The translations under genes and the position numbers were made by a program. From positions 124,001 to 188,000 of the forward strand of contig NZ_JAGGDJ010000001.1 in assembly GCF_017652985.1 (NCBI RefSeq): DNA of 64,000 bases, read 5' to 3'. The notes beneath the pieces are model-generated. The model did no database searches, had not been told where the DNA came from, and was given only the letters and a program-made list of their open reading frames with translations. Source of the stretch: Paenibacillus artemisiicola. Lineage in GTDB: Bacteria; Bacillota; Bacilli; Paenibacillales; Paenibacillaceae. Shown piece by piece: positions 42,731-51,397 of this stretch (position 1 is the first letter of the stretch; every line of letters begins with the position of its first letter).

Positions 42731-43855
42731 ATGAGCGAACTCAACCGTTTTTTTGACACCCAGCAGGACATCATCGTCGAGAGTTGGATTTATCGCATGG
42801 AACAAGCCTACCCGGGTTACTTCGATTTGGACGAGCTCCGCATACAAGGCAGGAAGTACGTTCGTTTGGTGGCCGACGTCGAGATTCCGATGAAAGAGCA
42901 TCCGCTGTTCAAGGAATACGAACGCTGGTGCCAGATGCTGTTTCAAAAAAAAGTATCCATCGAGCATATCTTGAACAGCTCGCAGTTCTTCCGCGAGGCG
43001 CTTCTCGACGCGCTCGCCGAATACGACGTCGAACGCGCGGCGTTGACCCGTTTGATCGCCGGCGTCATTTCCCGGATCGATCATTTTCAATCCGCGATTT
43101 ATATCTATTTTTGGGATCATGCCCATTACCGGATCGAGCGGCAGGACAAACTGATCGAAGACATGCACGACGAGAAGCTGAACCTGATCGGCAAGATGGC
43201 GTCCAGCATGGCGCACGAGATCCGCAATCCGCTCACGACGATCCGGGGCTTCTTCACCCTGATCCGCAAGACGCTGCCGGCGGGGGAGCTCGGGGCGGTC
43301 GATCGGTACATGGATATCATCGACAAGGAATTCCATACGATCGAAATGCAAATCACCGGTTTTCTCAGCTTTTCCCGGAAACCCATCGCCGATGAAGACA
43401 GCGTTTACATCTCGCTGAACGAGCTGATCGAACGGACGCTGTTGCTCGTCGGCCCGCTGCTGCTCAACGAGAACATCGAGCTCGAGCTGTCGCTGCAGGA
43501 GAGCCTTCGCGTGAAGATCCAGCGCTCCTCGGTCATGCAGGTGCTGTCCAATTTGCTGAACAATGCGATCGACGCGCTGCGAGACGCGGAAGGGGAACGC
43601 AAGATTTTGGTACATACTTATAGCGAGGGCGAAACGGCATGCGTCCGGATCGGCAATACCGGTCCGGAAATCCCCGCCGAACTCCGGCCGACGCTGTTCG
43701 ACCCGTTCGTCACGACCAAGTCCGACGGCACGGGCCTCGGCCTCGCGATCTGCAAGCAGATCGTCGAACGCAACGGCGGAACGATTACGTTCGAGTCGGA
43801 CCCGGAACGGACGACCTTCACCGTGGCGTTCGACAGCGCGGCGGAGCGGGAATGA
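42731..43855 (+). CDS. Soluble histidine kinase, sporulation-kinase type
   Basis: 374-residue cytoplasmic kinase without membrane segments. The N-terminal 135 residues are a helical sensor domain I cannot name (IIVESWIYRMEQAYPGYFDLDEL). HisKA reads MASSMAHEIRNPLTTIRGFF (His162), the form found in orphan kinases feeding Spo0F. HATPase_c has NLLNNAIDAL and [18 protein letters not shown]. No response regulator gene is adjacent. A sigma-H-like promoter upstream supports a role at the onset of sporulation; that link is inference. A CGGAGCG site precedes the ATG. Confidence 0.88.
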   Translation: MSELNRFFDTQQDIIVESWIYRMEQAYPGYFDLDELRIQGRKYVRLVADVEIPMKEHPLFKEYERWCQMLFQKKVSIEHILNSSQFFREALLDALAEYDVERAALTRLIAGVISRIDHFQSAIYIYFWDHAHYRIERQDKLIEDMHDEKLNLIGKMASSMAHEIRNPLTTIRGFFTLIRKTLPAGELGAVDRYMDIIDKEFHTIEMQITGFLSFSRKPIADEDSVYISLNELIERTLLLVGPLLLNENIELELSLQESLRVKIQRSSVMQVLSNLLNNAIDALRDAEGERKILVHTYSEGETACVRIGNTGPEIPAELRPTLFDPFVTTKSDGTGLGLAICKQIVERNGGTITFESDPERTTFTVAFDSAAERE

Positions 43856-43892
43856 CGACGGACGCCTATCCCGACGGGAAGAAGGTGCAGCC

Positions 43893-44450
43893 ATGGAACA
43901 TGTAACGACCGCGCAATGGGACGAAGCGCTGTGGGCGGAAGCGGAGCCGATCTACGAGGAAGGCTTCCCCGAGCACGGACGGAAGCCGCGCCGCATCGTA
44001 CGCCGGATGTTCGAGCGGAAGCTATGCGCGCTTCACGTATGGCGCGAGCAAGGGGAGGCGGCCGCCATGGCGCTCACCGCCTTCGACGCGCCGATGGACG
44101 TGCTCGTCGTCGATTACATGGCCGTCCGGCATCGGCTGCGGGGCCGCGGCATCGGCCTGCGCTGCGCCGCGTCGCTGCGCGGCTGGGCGCTGGCGGTCCG
44201 CCCCGGGTGCCGCGGGATCGTCATCGAGGCGGAAGCGGAAGCGACGGCGGAGAACGCGGCGCGCATCGCCTTTTGGCAAAAAGCGGGGTATGTCGCTACC
44301 GAATATGTACACGCGTACATTTGGGTGCCGGAGACGTATCGCGCGATGCGGCTCGGCTTCGACCCGGAGCGGCCGCTGACGGACGACGGCCGCGAGCTGT
44401 TCAAGGCGATCGCGCGTTATCACGAGAAGGCCTACCGCGGCGGCACGTAG
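43893..44450 (+). CDS. GNAT-like acetyltransferase
   Basis: 185-residue GNAT-fold protein. VDYMAVRHRLRGRGIGLRCAASLR carries the acetyl-CoA loop, and ENAARIAFWQKAGYVA the later signature. The start at 43893 follows a GGGAAGAAGG stretch; the upstream open frame overlaps the kinase gene in another frame and is spurious. It begins 38 bases after the kinase stop, so probably the same transcript. Substrate unknown. Confidence 0.8.
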   Translation: MEHVTTAQWDEALWAEAEPIYEEGFPEHGRKPRRIVRRMFERKLCALHVWREQGEAAAMALTAFDAPMDVLVVDYMAVRHRLRGRGIGLRCAASLRGWALAVRPGCRGIVIEAEAEATAENAARIAFWQKAGYVATEYVHAYIWVPETYRAMRLGFDPERPLTDDGRELFKAIARYHEKAYRGGT

Positions 44451-44499
44451 CGGCGCGAGAAGGGCCCCGGGATGCAGGAAGGGATTCACAGATCACGAT

Positions 44500-44526
44500 C
44501 CGCGTTCCTTGCGACGCGGTTTTTTT
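44500..44526 (+). terminator. Intrinsic terminator
   Basis: 6-bp CCGCGT/ACGCGG stem with an 8-base loop and seven T, after the GNAT gene and just before the YesM-type gene. Confidence 0.7.
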
Positions 44527-44547
44527 ATTAGGGGGAGGTTGATTCAC

Positions 44548-46332
44548 GTGCAGCAGCAAGTATTCGCGGGACTCCGGTCCAAATCGATTTATCCCAAGAT
44601 TCTCATCGTGTTCATGCTCGTCGTCGCGCCGCTCTGCGTGCTTAGCCTGGTCGTCAACGCGAAGGGCGAATCGGCGGTCAAGCAGGAGATCGACAAGTCG
44701 ATCGGCTCCAAGACGGCTTATTTCGTCGACTCGCTCGAGACGGAGGCGAACCGGATGTACGAGCATCAGCAGGGCTTCAACCTGGACAAGGACCTGCAGC
44801 GGCTCGTCTACGTCGATTCGACGCTCGGCCGCTTCGAATGGGGCGAGACGATCAAGCGGCTGCAGGAGAAGATGGAGATCATCAAGACATCGAGCAAGTA
44901 CATCGATACCGTCAGCGTCCAGATGCTTACGCTCGGCAAGGCGATCTCGAACGAAGACCCGTACAATTCGCTCGACCGCGAGGCGGTCGACGCATTCATG
45001 AGCCAATATAAAGAGAAGGGCACCTCCATCATCAACGTGAACGGGCGGCTGCTGCTCGGCTACGTCAATCCGGTCGCCATCTTGGCGCAGAAGAAGCCGG
45101 ACTACATCATTTTCATCCAGCTGTCGGTCCCGGAGCTGCGCAAGGCGATGGCGCAATTCGCGAATTATCCCCATTCGGGAGCCGTTCTCGCGGACGCGGA
45201 ACGGAAGTGGACGATCGCGACCGGCGCCGACAAGGAACTGCTGGCCGCCATGAACCGGTTCGCGGACGAACGGAGCGGCACCGATGGCCCGGGAGAGACC
45301 GAGACGCTGAAGGTCGGCGGGACGACCTACCTGATGTCGTATCAATATTCGACCGCCATCCACATGAAGCTGCTCGTCTGCGTGCCGGAGAAGGAAGTGC
45401 TGGGCGACCTGGATTCGTACCGGATCTGGTTCTGGGTGCTCGCGCTGTTGTCGATGCTGATCATCGCCGTGTTCTCGACATGGATCTACCGGCTGATTCA
45501 TAAACCGCTGAACAAGCTCGTATTCGCGTTCCGCAAAGTCGAGGACGGCTACTTGGAGCCGACCGTGCTCCCGACCGGACAGGACGAGTTCCGCTACCTG
45601 TTCGAGGGCTTCAACTCGATGGTCGTCAAGCTTAAGGAGCTGATCCACAAGCTGTACGAGCAGGAAATCCGGGTGAAGAGCTCGGAGCTGAAGCAGCTGC
45701 AGTCGCAGATCAACCCGCATTTCCTGTACAATACGTACTTCATTCTGCACCGGCTCGCCAAGATGGACGACATCGAGAACGTCATTTTGTTCAGTCAATA
45801 CCTCGGCGAATACTTCCAGTTCATCACGCGCAACGGCGCCGCGGAAATCCCGCTCGAGGACGAGGTCAAGCACGGACGGCTGTACGTGGAAATCCAGCAA
45901 ATCCGCTTCTCGAACCGGATCGACGTCGAATTCGACGAGCTGCCGGAAGGATGCAGGCAAGTCATGGTGCCGAAGCTGATTCTGCAGCCGATCCTGGAGA
46001 ACGCTTATAAGTACGGCATGGAACGCAAGAAGGACGACGGCCTGATCACGGTGAAGATCCGGCAGGACGACGCCGCGATCCGGATCTCCGTCGAAGACAA
46101 CGGCGCGGGCATGACCGACGAAGAGCTCGGCAAGCTCCAATCGCAGCTCGGGCTTCAGCTCGAGGGCGGCGAAATCACCGGCCTGCGCAACGTTCACCGG
46201 CGTCTGCAGCTGCAGTTCGGCAAGGACAGCGGCCTCCGGCTGCACCACGGAAGCGAAGGCGGATTGCGGGTCGACGTCACGATCCGGGACAAGGCCGGAC
46301 AGGCCGCGAACGAACCGGACAACAACGCTTGA
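44548..46332 (+). CDS. YesM-family sensor histidine kinase
   Basis: 594-residue membrane kinase. A first membrane segment near residues 15-35 (ILIVFMLVVAPLCVLSLVV), an extracytoplasmic sensing domain, a second segment near 290-310 (FWVLALLSMLIIAVFSTWIY), HAMP, then the His_kinase domain LQSQINPHFLYNTYFILHRLA with the phospho-His, and an HATPase_c domain (ILENAYKYGMERK). GTG 44548 follows GGGGGAGG by 9 bases. It is first in the sugar locus; its expected partner is the YesN-type regulator at 51398, five genes downstream. Probably senses the oligosaccharide, perhaps via the binding protein. Confidence 0.9.
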   Translation: MQQQVFAGLRSKSIYPKILIVFMLVVAPLCVLSLVVNAKGESAVKQEIDKSIGSKTAYFVDSLETEANRMYEHQQGFNLDKDLQRLVYVDSTLGRFEWGETIKRLQEKMEIIKTSSKYIDTVSVQMLTLGKAISNEDPYNSLDREAVDAFMSQYKEKGTSIINVNGRLLLGYVNPVAILAQKKPDYIIFIQLSVPELRKAMAQFANYPHSGAVLADAERKWTIATGADKELLAAMNRFADERSGTDGPGETETLKVGGTTYLMSYQYSTAIHMKLLVCVPEKEVLGDLDSYRIWFWVLALLSMLIIAVFSTWIYRLIHKPLNKLVFAFRKVEDGYLEPTVLPTGQDEFRYLFEGFNSMVVKLKELIHKLYEQEIRVKSSELKQLQSQINPHFLYNTYFILHRLAKMDDIENVILFSQYLGEYFQFITRNGAAEIPLEDEVKHGRLYVEIQQIRFSNRIDVEFDELPEGCRQVMVPKLILQPILENAYKYGMERKKDDGLITVKIRQDDAAIRISVEDNGAGMTDEELGKLQSQLGLQLEGGEITGLRNVHRRLQLQFGKDSGLRLHHGSEGGLRVDVTIRDKAGQAANEPDNNA

Positions 46333-46455
46333 AACGTCAACGGATCACAAAAGTTTATTATATAAGCGCCTTGTCCTCCGACCCTATAATGAACATGTAG
46401 CAGCCAGAATTCAAAAAGTTCTTAAGATTCAGACATTAAAAAGGGGGACTCATGA

Positions 46456-48192
46456 ATGGGCAAACGAAACGTGAAACTGGCCTTCGCGGCGAGCCTTGCC
46501 GCCATGATGATGTTGTCCGCATGTTCCGGCAATTCGGGCAACGGCGGGAACGGAAACGGCAACGCGGCCAGTAACGGCGGCAACGCGTCGTCCGGAAACG
46601 CGGCGAACGCCGGCAACGCGGGCGGCGACGCGAACCCGCTCGGCAAGTACGATCCGCCGATCGACCTGTCGACTTTCCGCTGCATGAACGACGCCGAGAC
46701 GTATCCGCCGGGCGACTCCATCGACAAGAACGTCTGGTACACCGCGTATCAGGAAGAGCTCGGCATCAACGTGACGAACAAGTGGACGGTCAGCACGACG
46801 CAGTGCGAAGAGAAGACGAACCTCTCGATCGTCTCCGGCGACCTGCCCGACTTCTTCCCGGTCGACACGAAGCAGCTGAAGAACCTCGTCGACGCCGGCA
46901 TGGTCGAAGACATGACCGAGGTGTTCGACAAGTACGCGTCGCCGCTCGTGAAGGAAGCGTACGCGGCCAATAACGGCGTGGCGACGACCGCCGCGACGTT
47001 CGACGGCAAGCTGATGGCGATCCCGGGCACGACGCGCGGCCTGAACAACGTCGACATGGTGTGGATCCGCGAGGATTGGCGCAAGAAGCTGAACCTGCCG
47101 GAGCCGAAAACGATGGACGATCTGCTGAACATCATCAAGGCGTTCGTCGATCAAGATCCGGACGGCGACGGCAAGAAGGACACGATCGGCCTCACGATGG
47201 GCAAGAACTTCTACGACGGCTACGCCGGGCTGGCCGGCTTCTTCAACGCCTTCCACGCGTATCCGTACACGAGCGCTTCGACCTCTATGTGGATCCAGGA
47301 CAAGGACGGCAAGCTCGTCTACGGCGGCATTCAACCTGAAATGAAGCCGGCTTTGCAAGCGCTTCAGGACCTGTATAAGGCCGGCGCGATCGACCCGCAG
47401 TTCGTCGTCTACGACGGCGCGAAAGCCGCCGAAGCCGAGAACCAGGGCAAAGCGGGCGTCCACTTCGGCTACTTCTGGAACATCGGCTGGCCGATCGACG
47501 GCATGGCCAAGAAGAACGATCCGAGCATCGAGTGGAAGCCGTACCCGGTCCCTTCCGTCGACGGCACGCCCGCGATGGTGCAGGTGCCGGATCCGACGGC
47601 CTTCTGGAACTTCGCCGTCAAGAAGGGCACGAAGCATCCGGAAGCGATCGTGAAGATGATGAACCTGTTCTTCGAGCATATTTTCAGCGACAACGCCGAA
47701 CCGGAGAAATACCACTCGGGCACGGTCGACGGCAAGAGCTACGGCTACTTCGATTACGCGGCGGTGCAGGGCGAGCATCCGGAGAAGAACCAGATCGCGT
47801 TCCGCAAAGTCAGCGAGGCGATGAAATCCGGCGATGCGTCCGGCCTGAATCCGGAGCAGAAAAAATACTACGACGCGTTGAAGAAGTACCAGGAAGGCGA
47901 TCTGACGCAGTGGGGCGGGGACCGCACGTGGGGACCGGAAGGCTCGTTCTCCGTCCTCGAGAACTACAAGGACAACAACCTGATCAAGATCAACGAATTC
48001 CTGGGCGCGCCGACGAACACGATGGCGACGAAGGGCTCGATCCTGATGGACCTCGAATCGAAGATGATCACGAAGATCATCCTGGGCGACCCGGTCGATT
48101 CGTTCGACCAGTACGTCCAGACGTGGAAGCAGTCCGGCGGCGACCAAATCACGCAGGAAGTCAACGACTGGTACGCGAAGAACCATCAATAA
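46456..48192 (+). CDS. Sugar ABC transporter substrate-binding lipoprotein
   Basis: 578-residue LplA/YtcQ-like binding protein. Lipobox LSAC with Cys23, then a short Gly/Asn/Ser linker and the mature domain. SGDLPDFFPV and a calcium-site-like DQDPDGDGKKDTIG motif are typical. AAGGGGG lies upstream of ATG 46456; a nearby ATG at 46452 is out of frame. A TATAAT at 46385-46390 without a good -35 suggests an activator-dependent promoter in the 123-base gap, plausible for YesN control. It delivers an imported oligosaccharide to the two permeases that follow. Confidence 0.93.
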   Translation: MGKRNVKLAFAASLAAMMMLSACSGNSGNGGNGNGNAASNGGNASSGNAANAGNAGGDANPLGKYDPPIDLSTFRCMNDAETYPPGDSIDKNVWYTAYQEELGINVTNKWTVSTTQCEEKTNLSIVSGDLPDFFPVDTKQLKNLVDAGMVEDMTEVFDKYASPLVKEAYAANNGVATTAATFDGKLMAIPGTTRGLNNVDMVWIREDWRKKLNLPEPKTMDDLLNIIKAFVDQDPDGDGKKDTIGLTMGKNFYDGYAGLAGFFNAFHAYPYTSASTSMWIQDKDGKLVYGGIQPEMKPALQALQDLYKAGAIDPQFVVYDGAKAAEAENQGKAGVHFGYFWNIGWPIDGMAKKNDPSIEWKPYPVPSVDGTPAMVQVPDPTAFWNFAVKKGTKHPEAIVKMMNLFFEHIFSDNAEPEKYHSGTVDGKSYGYFDYAAVQGEHPEKNQIAFRKVSEAMKSGDASGLNPEQKKYYDALKKYQEGDLTQWGGDRTWGPEGSFSVLENYKDNNLIKINEFLGAPTNTMATKGSILMDLESKMITKIILGDPVDSFDQYVQTWKQSGGDQITQEVNDWYAKNHQ

Positions 48193-48203
48193 CCGAAGCG
48201 GGG

Positions 48204-48230
48204 AGAGAGGGGAGCGATGCTTCCCTCTCT
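48204..48230 (+). promoter_or_regulatory. mRNA hairpin after binding-protein gene
   Basis: 12-bp stem (48204-48215 with 48219-48230, one G-T pair) with a 3-base loop and no T tract. Such a hairpin behind a binding-protein gene usually stabilises its mRNA relative to the permease genes. Confidence 0.55.
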
Positions 48231-48255
48231 TCATAAAGAAAGGAAGGGAGCGGCC

Positions 48256-49155
48256 ATGAACAAGAGATTCAAGCTCGGCGATTACAGCTTATACCTCATG
48301 CTGTTGCCCGGCCTGGCGCTGATCGTCATCTTCAACTACGTCCCGATGGCGGGACTGGCCATCGGCTTCCAGCAGTTCAATCCGACCAAGGGGCTGTTCG
48401 GCTCCGACTACATCGGCTTCGACAACTTCAAGTACGTCTATTCGCTCGACGACACCATGAACGTGCTGCGCAACACGGTTTCCATCGCGGTGATGAAGAT
48501 GGCCGCCGGCCTCGTCGTGCCCATCGTCGTCGCTCTGCTGCTGAACGAAGTCGGCAAGGCGTTTTTCCGCAAGGGCGTGCAGACGATCATCTACCTGCCG
48601 CACTTTCTGTCCTGGGTCATTCTCGCGGGCATTCTCATGGACGTCCTGTCGCCCTCGACGGGCATCGTCAACCAATTTCTCGCGTTTCTCGGCTTCAAGC
48701 CGATTTTCTTCCTCGGCACCCCGTCCTGGTTCCAGCCGGTGCTCGTCCTATCCGACGTCTGGAAGGAATTCGGCTTCAATACGATCGTTTACCTGGCCGC
48801 GCTGACAGGCATCAATCCGAACCTGTACGAAGCGGCCCAGATGGACGGCGCCGGCCGATGGAAGCAGACGTGGCACATCACGCTGCCCGGCATTCTCCCG
48901 ATCATCATCCTGCTCGCGACGCTCAGTCTGGGCAACGTGCTGAACGCGGGCTTCGACCAAGTGTTCAACATGTACAGTCCGGTCGTTTACTCCACCGGCG
49001 ACATTATCGATACGTACGTCTACCGGCTCGGCATGATCAACTTCCAGTTCGGGGTCGCGACCGCGGTCGGCCTGTTCAAATCGGTCGTCTCGTTCGTGCT
49101 TATCTCGGTGTCGTACCTGCTCGCGTACCGTTTTGCCAATTACCGGATTTTCTGA
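48256..49155 (+). CDS. Carbohydrate ABC permease, LplB type
   Basis: 299-residue permease with six hydrophobic segments; starts DYSLYLMLLPGLALIVIFNYVPMAGLAIGFQQF. The coupling motif is YEAAQMDGAGRWKQTWHITLPGI. GGAAGGGA precedes ATG 48256, chosen over an earlier frame opening at 48217 that lies in the hairpin. Pairs with the LplC-type permease 52 bases downstream. No ATPase gene is present, implying a shared MsmX-type ATPase. Confidence 0.93.
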   Translation: MNKRFKLGDYSLYLMLLPGLALIVIFNYVPMAGLAIGFQQFNPTKGLFGSDYIGFDNFKYVYSLDDTMNVLRNTVSIAVMKMAAGLVVPIVVALLLNEVGKAFFRKGVQTIIYLPHFLSWVILAGILMDVLSPSTGIVNQFLAFLGFKPIFFLGTPSWFQPVLVLSDVWKEFGFNTIVYLAALTGINPNLYEAAQMDGAGRWKQTWHITLPGILPIIILLATLSLGNVLNAGFDQVFNMYSPVVYSTGDIIDTYVYRLGMINFQFGVATAVGLFKSVVSFVLISVSYLLAYRFANYRIF

Positions 49156-49207
49156 CGGCCGCCTAGCGCCGAAATCATCACTTACCGCCATTTAAGGAGG
49201 GGCCGTT

Positions 49208-50092
49208 ATGGTACAACGAAACAGTCCGGGCCGCACGGCCTTCGTATACGCCAACTATGCGCTGCTGGTCTTGCTCGGCTTGCTCTGCATTTTCCCGCTG
49301 ATCCAGGTGCTGGCGATTTCCTTCAGCTCCAGCTCCGCGGCCGCAAGCGGGCTCGTCAAGTTCTTCCCGGTCGACTTCACGTTCGACGCGTACAAGTACG
49401 TCGCGACGAAGCCGGAGTTCATCCGGTCGTTCGGCATTACGCTCGAGCGGGTCGTGCTGGGCGTCGCGATCAACATGGTCGTCACGGTGCTGCTCGCGTA
49501 TCCGCTGTCCAAGGATGCGTCGCAGCTCCGGTTCCGCACGGGCTTCGTCTGGCTGTTCGTCTTCACGATGCTGTTCAACGGGGGACTGATCCCGACCTAC
49601 GTCGTCATCAAGAACCTGCATATGCTGAACTCCATCTGGGCGCTGGTACTGCCGGGCGCCGTGCCGATCTTCAACGTCATCCTGCTGCTGAACTTCTTCC
49701 GCAACATCCCGAAGGAGCTGCTCGAGGCCTCGTACATCGACGGCGCGAGCCAGTGGAGCACGCTGTGGCGCATCGTCGTGCCGGTGTCGCTGCCCGCGCT
49801 CGCCACGATCACGCTGTTCGCGACGGTCGGCCACTGGAACGCCTGGTTCGACGGCATCATCTACATGAACCAGCCCGAGAAGTACCCGCTGCAAAGCTAC
49901 ATGCAGACGATCATCGTGGCCCGGGACATGAGCAACCTGTCGCTCGACGACATCGAGAAGCTGAAGAACGTGTCGGACCGGAACATCAAGGCCGCGCAGA
50001 TCTTCCTCGGCTCGCTGCCGATCCTGCTGATTTATCCGCTGCTGCAGCGCTTCTTCATGACAGGAATCGTGTTGGGCAGCGTCAAAGAATAA
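49208..50092 (+). CDS. Carbohydrate ABC permease, LplC type
   Basis: 294-residue permease, six hydrophobic segments, coupling motif LEASYIDGASQWSTLWRIVVP and ending YPLLQRFFMTGIVLGSVKE. AAGGAGG precedes ATG 49208. Second membrane subunit of the importer encoded from 46456; the same type as the gene at 15-893 but clearly a different transporter. The next gene, a DUF2961 enzyme, begins 31 bases on, so import and hydrolysis are co-expressed. Confidence 0.93.
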   Translation: MVQRNSPGRTAFVYANYALLVLLGLLCIFPLIQVLAISFSSSSAAASGLVKFFPVDFTFDAYKYVATKPEFIRSFGITLERVVLGVAINMVVTVLLAYPLSKDASQLRFRTGFVWLFVFTMLFNGGLIPTYVVIKNLHMLNSIWALVLPGAVPIFNVILLLNFFRNIPKELLEASYIDGASQWSTLWRIVVPVSLPALATITLFATVGHWNAWFDGIIYMNQPEKYPLQSYMQTIIVARDMSNLSLDDIEKLKNVSDRNIKAAQIFLGSLPILLIYPLLQRFFMTGIVLGSVKE

Positions 50093-50123
50093 TAGGAACC
50101 CGTTCAGAGAGGGGATACTTCGC

Positions 50124-51236
50124 ATGCTTTACTCCTGTCCAACGCACGTCCGCTCCTATGCCGCCACGGCGGAAAACCAAACCGCGGCGCGGGGCGCCGG
50201 CGGCCAGGCGAACAACGGCCGGAAAGGCTCGGCGTGCATCCATCCGTTCAAGGCCGGCGCCGTCCATACGCTGCTCGACGCCGAAGGACCGGGCATCGTC
50301 CGCCATATCTGGTGCACCGTGCCGCCCGGCAATCCCGCCGTCATGCGCAATCTGATCATTCGGATGTATTGGGACGGCCAAGAGACTCCGAGCGTCGAAG
50401 TGCCGCTCGGCGACTTCTTCGGCGTGGCGCACGGCCGGCAGCGCAGCCTCGTCACGGATTACGTCACGATGCAGAGCGGCAAAGGCTTCAACTGCTGGAT
50501 CCCGATGCCGTTCCGGAAGCGGGCGCGCATCACGGTCGAGAACGACGCGGGCTTCGACGTCGACATGCTGTTCTATCAGGTCGATTTTACGCGCGGCGAC
50601 CGGCTGGACGAAGACGCGGGCTACTTCCACGCGCAATTCAGACGGCGGAATCCGTGCCCGCTGTACGAGGATTTCGTCATTCTGGACGGTATCGAGGGAC
50701 CGGGCGTCTACCTCGGCACCGTCATCGGCGTGCGCAGCATCCTGCAGGCGAAGACGTGGTTCGGGGAAGGCGAGATCAAGTTCTTCATCGACGAGGACGA
50801 GACGCACCCGACGATCTGCGGCACCGGCCTCGAGGATTACGTGGGCAGCGCGTGGGGACTGCAGGAGGTCGTCACGCCGGAGCAGGGCGCGCCGCTCGTC
50901 GAGTACGAGAAGACGCTGTTCTCCATGTACCGGTTCCACGGGAAGGATCCGATTTACTTCCGCGAGTCGCTGAAGGCGACGCTCCAGCAGCTCGGCTTCG
51001 GGCCGCGCGAGTCGTCCGACGCCTTCTACGGCGAACGGTCGGTCTGCTACGCCGCGCCGGGCGTGCCCGAAGACAGCGAGAACTGCCTGTTCGAGCGCAG
51101 CGACGACGTCTGCTCCGTGGCCTATTGGTACCAGACGCGGCCGACGAAGCCGTTCCCGGCGCTGCCGGACCGCGAGGCGCGCACCGCGGACCTGATGGAA
51201 GACGGGGAGAAAGGGCCGGAACGCGCCGACGTGTAA
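50124..51236 (+). CDS. DUF2961 (GH172) family glycoside hydrolase
   Basis: 370-residue enzyme of DUF2961, now glycoside hydrolase family 172. Characterised members act on furanosides: difructose dianhydride I and D-arabinofuranose-containing glycans. Conserved blocks are LDAEGPGIVRHIWCT, MYWDGQETPSVEVPLGDFFG, WFGEGEIKFFIDEDE and PTICGTGLEDYVGSAW; the Glu residues of GEGE (215, 217) and EDY (237) lie where catalytic carboxylates are expected. No signal peptide, so it acts on imported sugar. It differs in detail from the second family member at 56673. GAGGGGA precedes ATG 50124. Confidence 0.88.
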   Translation: MLYSCPTHVRSYAATAENQTAARGAGGQANNGRKGSACIHPFKAGAVHTLLDAEGPGIVRHIWCTVPPGNPAVMRNLIIRMYWDGQETPSVEVPLGDFFGVAHGRQRSLVTDYVTMQSGKGFNCWIPMPFRKRARITVENDAGFDVDMLFYQVDFTRGDRLDEDAGYFHAQFRRRNPCPLYEDFVILDGIEGPGVYLGTVIGVRSILQAKTWFGEGEIKFFIDEDETHPTICGTGLEDYVGSAWGLQEVVTPEQGAPLVEYEKTLFSMYRFHGKDPIYFRESLKATLQQLGFGPRESSDAFYGERSVCYAAPGVPEDSENCLFERSDDVCSVAYWYQTRPTKPFPALPDREARTADLMEDGEKGPERADV

Positions 51237-51323
51237 GCGAACGAATGCACGGGAAACCGCTCGCCCGGCTCCGGCCGCGCGGCGCGGATCGCGCGTCACG
51301 CCATATCGGGCAAGGCCGATGTA

Positions 51324-51348
51324 CGGGAGGAAGCCGGGCTTCCTCCCG
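51324..51348 (+). promoter_or_regulatory. Hairpin before regulator gene
   Basis: 12-bp perfect inverted repeat (51324-51335 with 51337-51348), no T tract. It may reduce read-through into, or protect mRNA before, the regulator gene. Confidence 0.45.
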
Positions 51349-51397
51349 CGCATGTCATTAAGCACGCAGGAACGCGGATGAGGAGGAGGATGGCGAG

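Noticed and set aside
46371-46390. TTGTCC followed by TATAAT upstream of the second binding-protein gene as a sigma-A promoter
   Set aside because: The spacer is only 8 bases; the TATAAT may be real but would need an activator such as the YesN protein.
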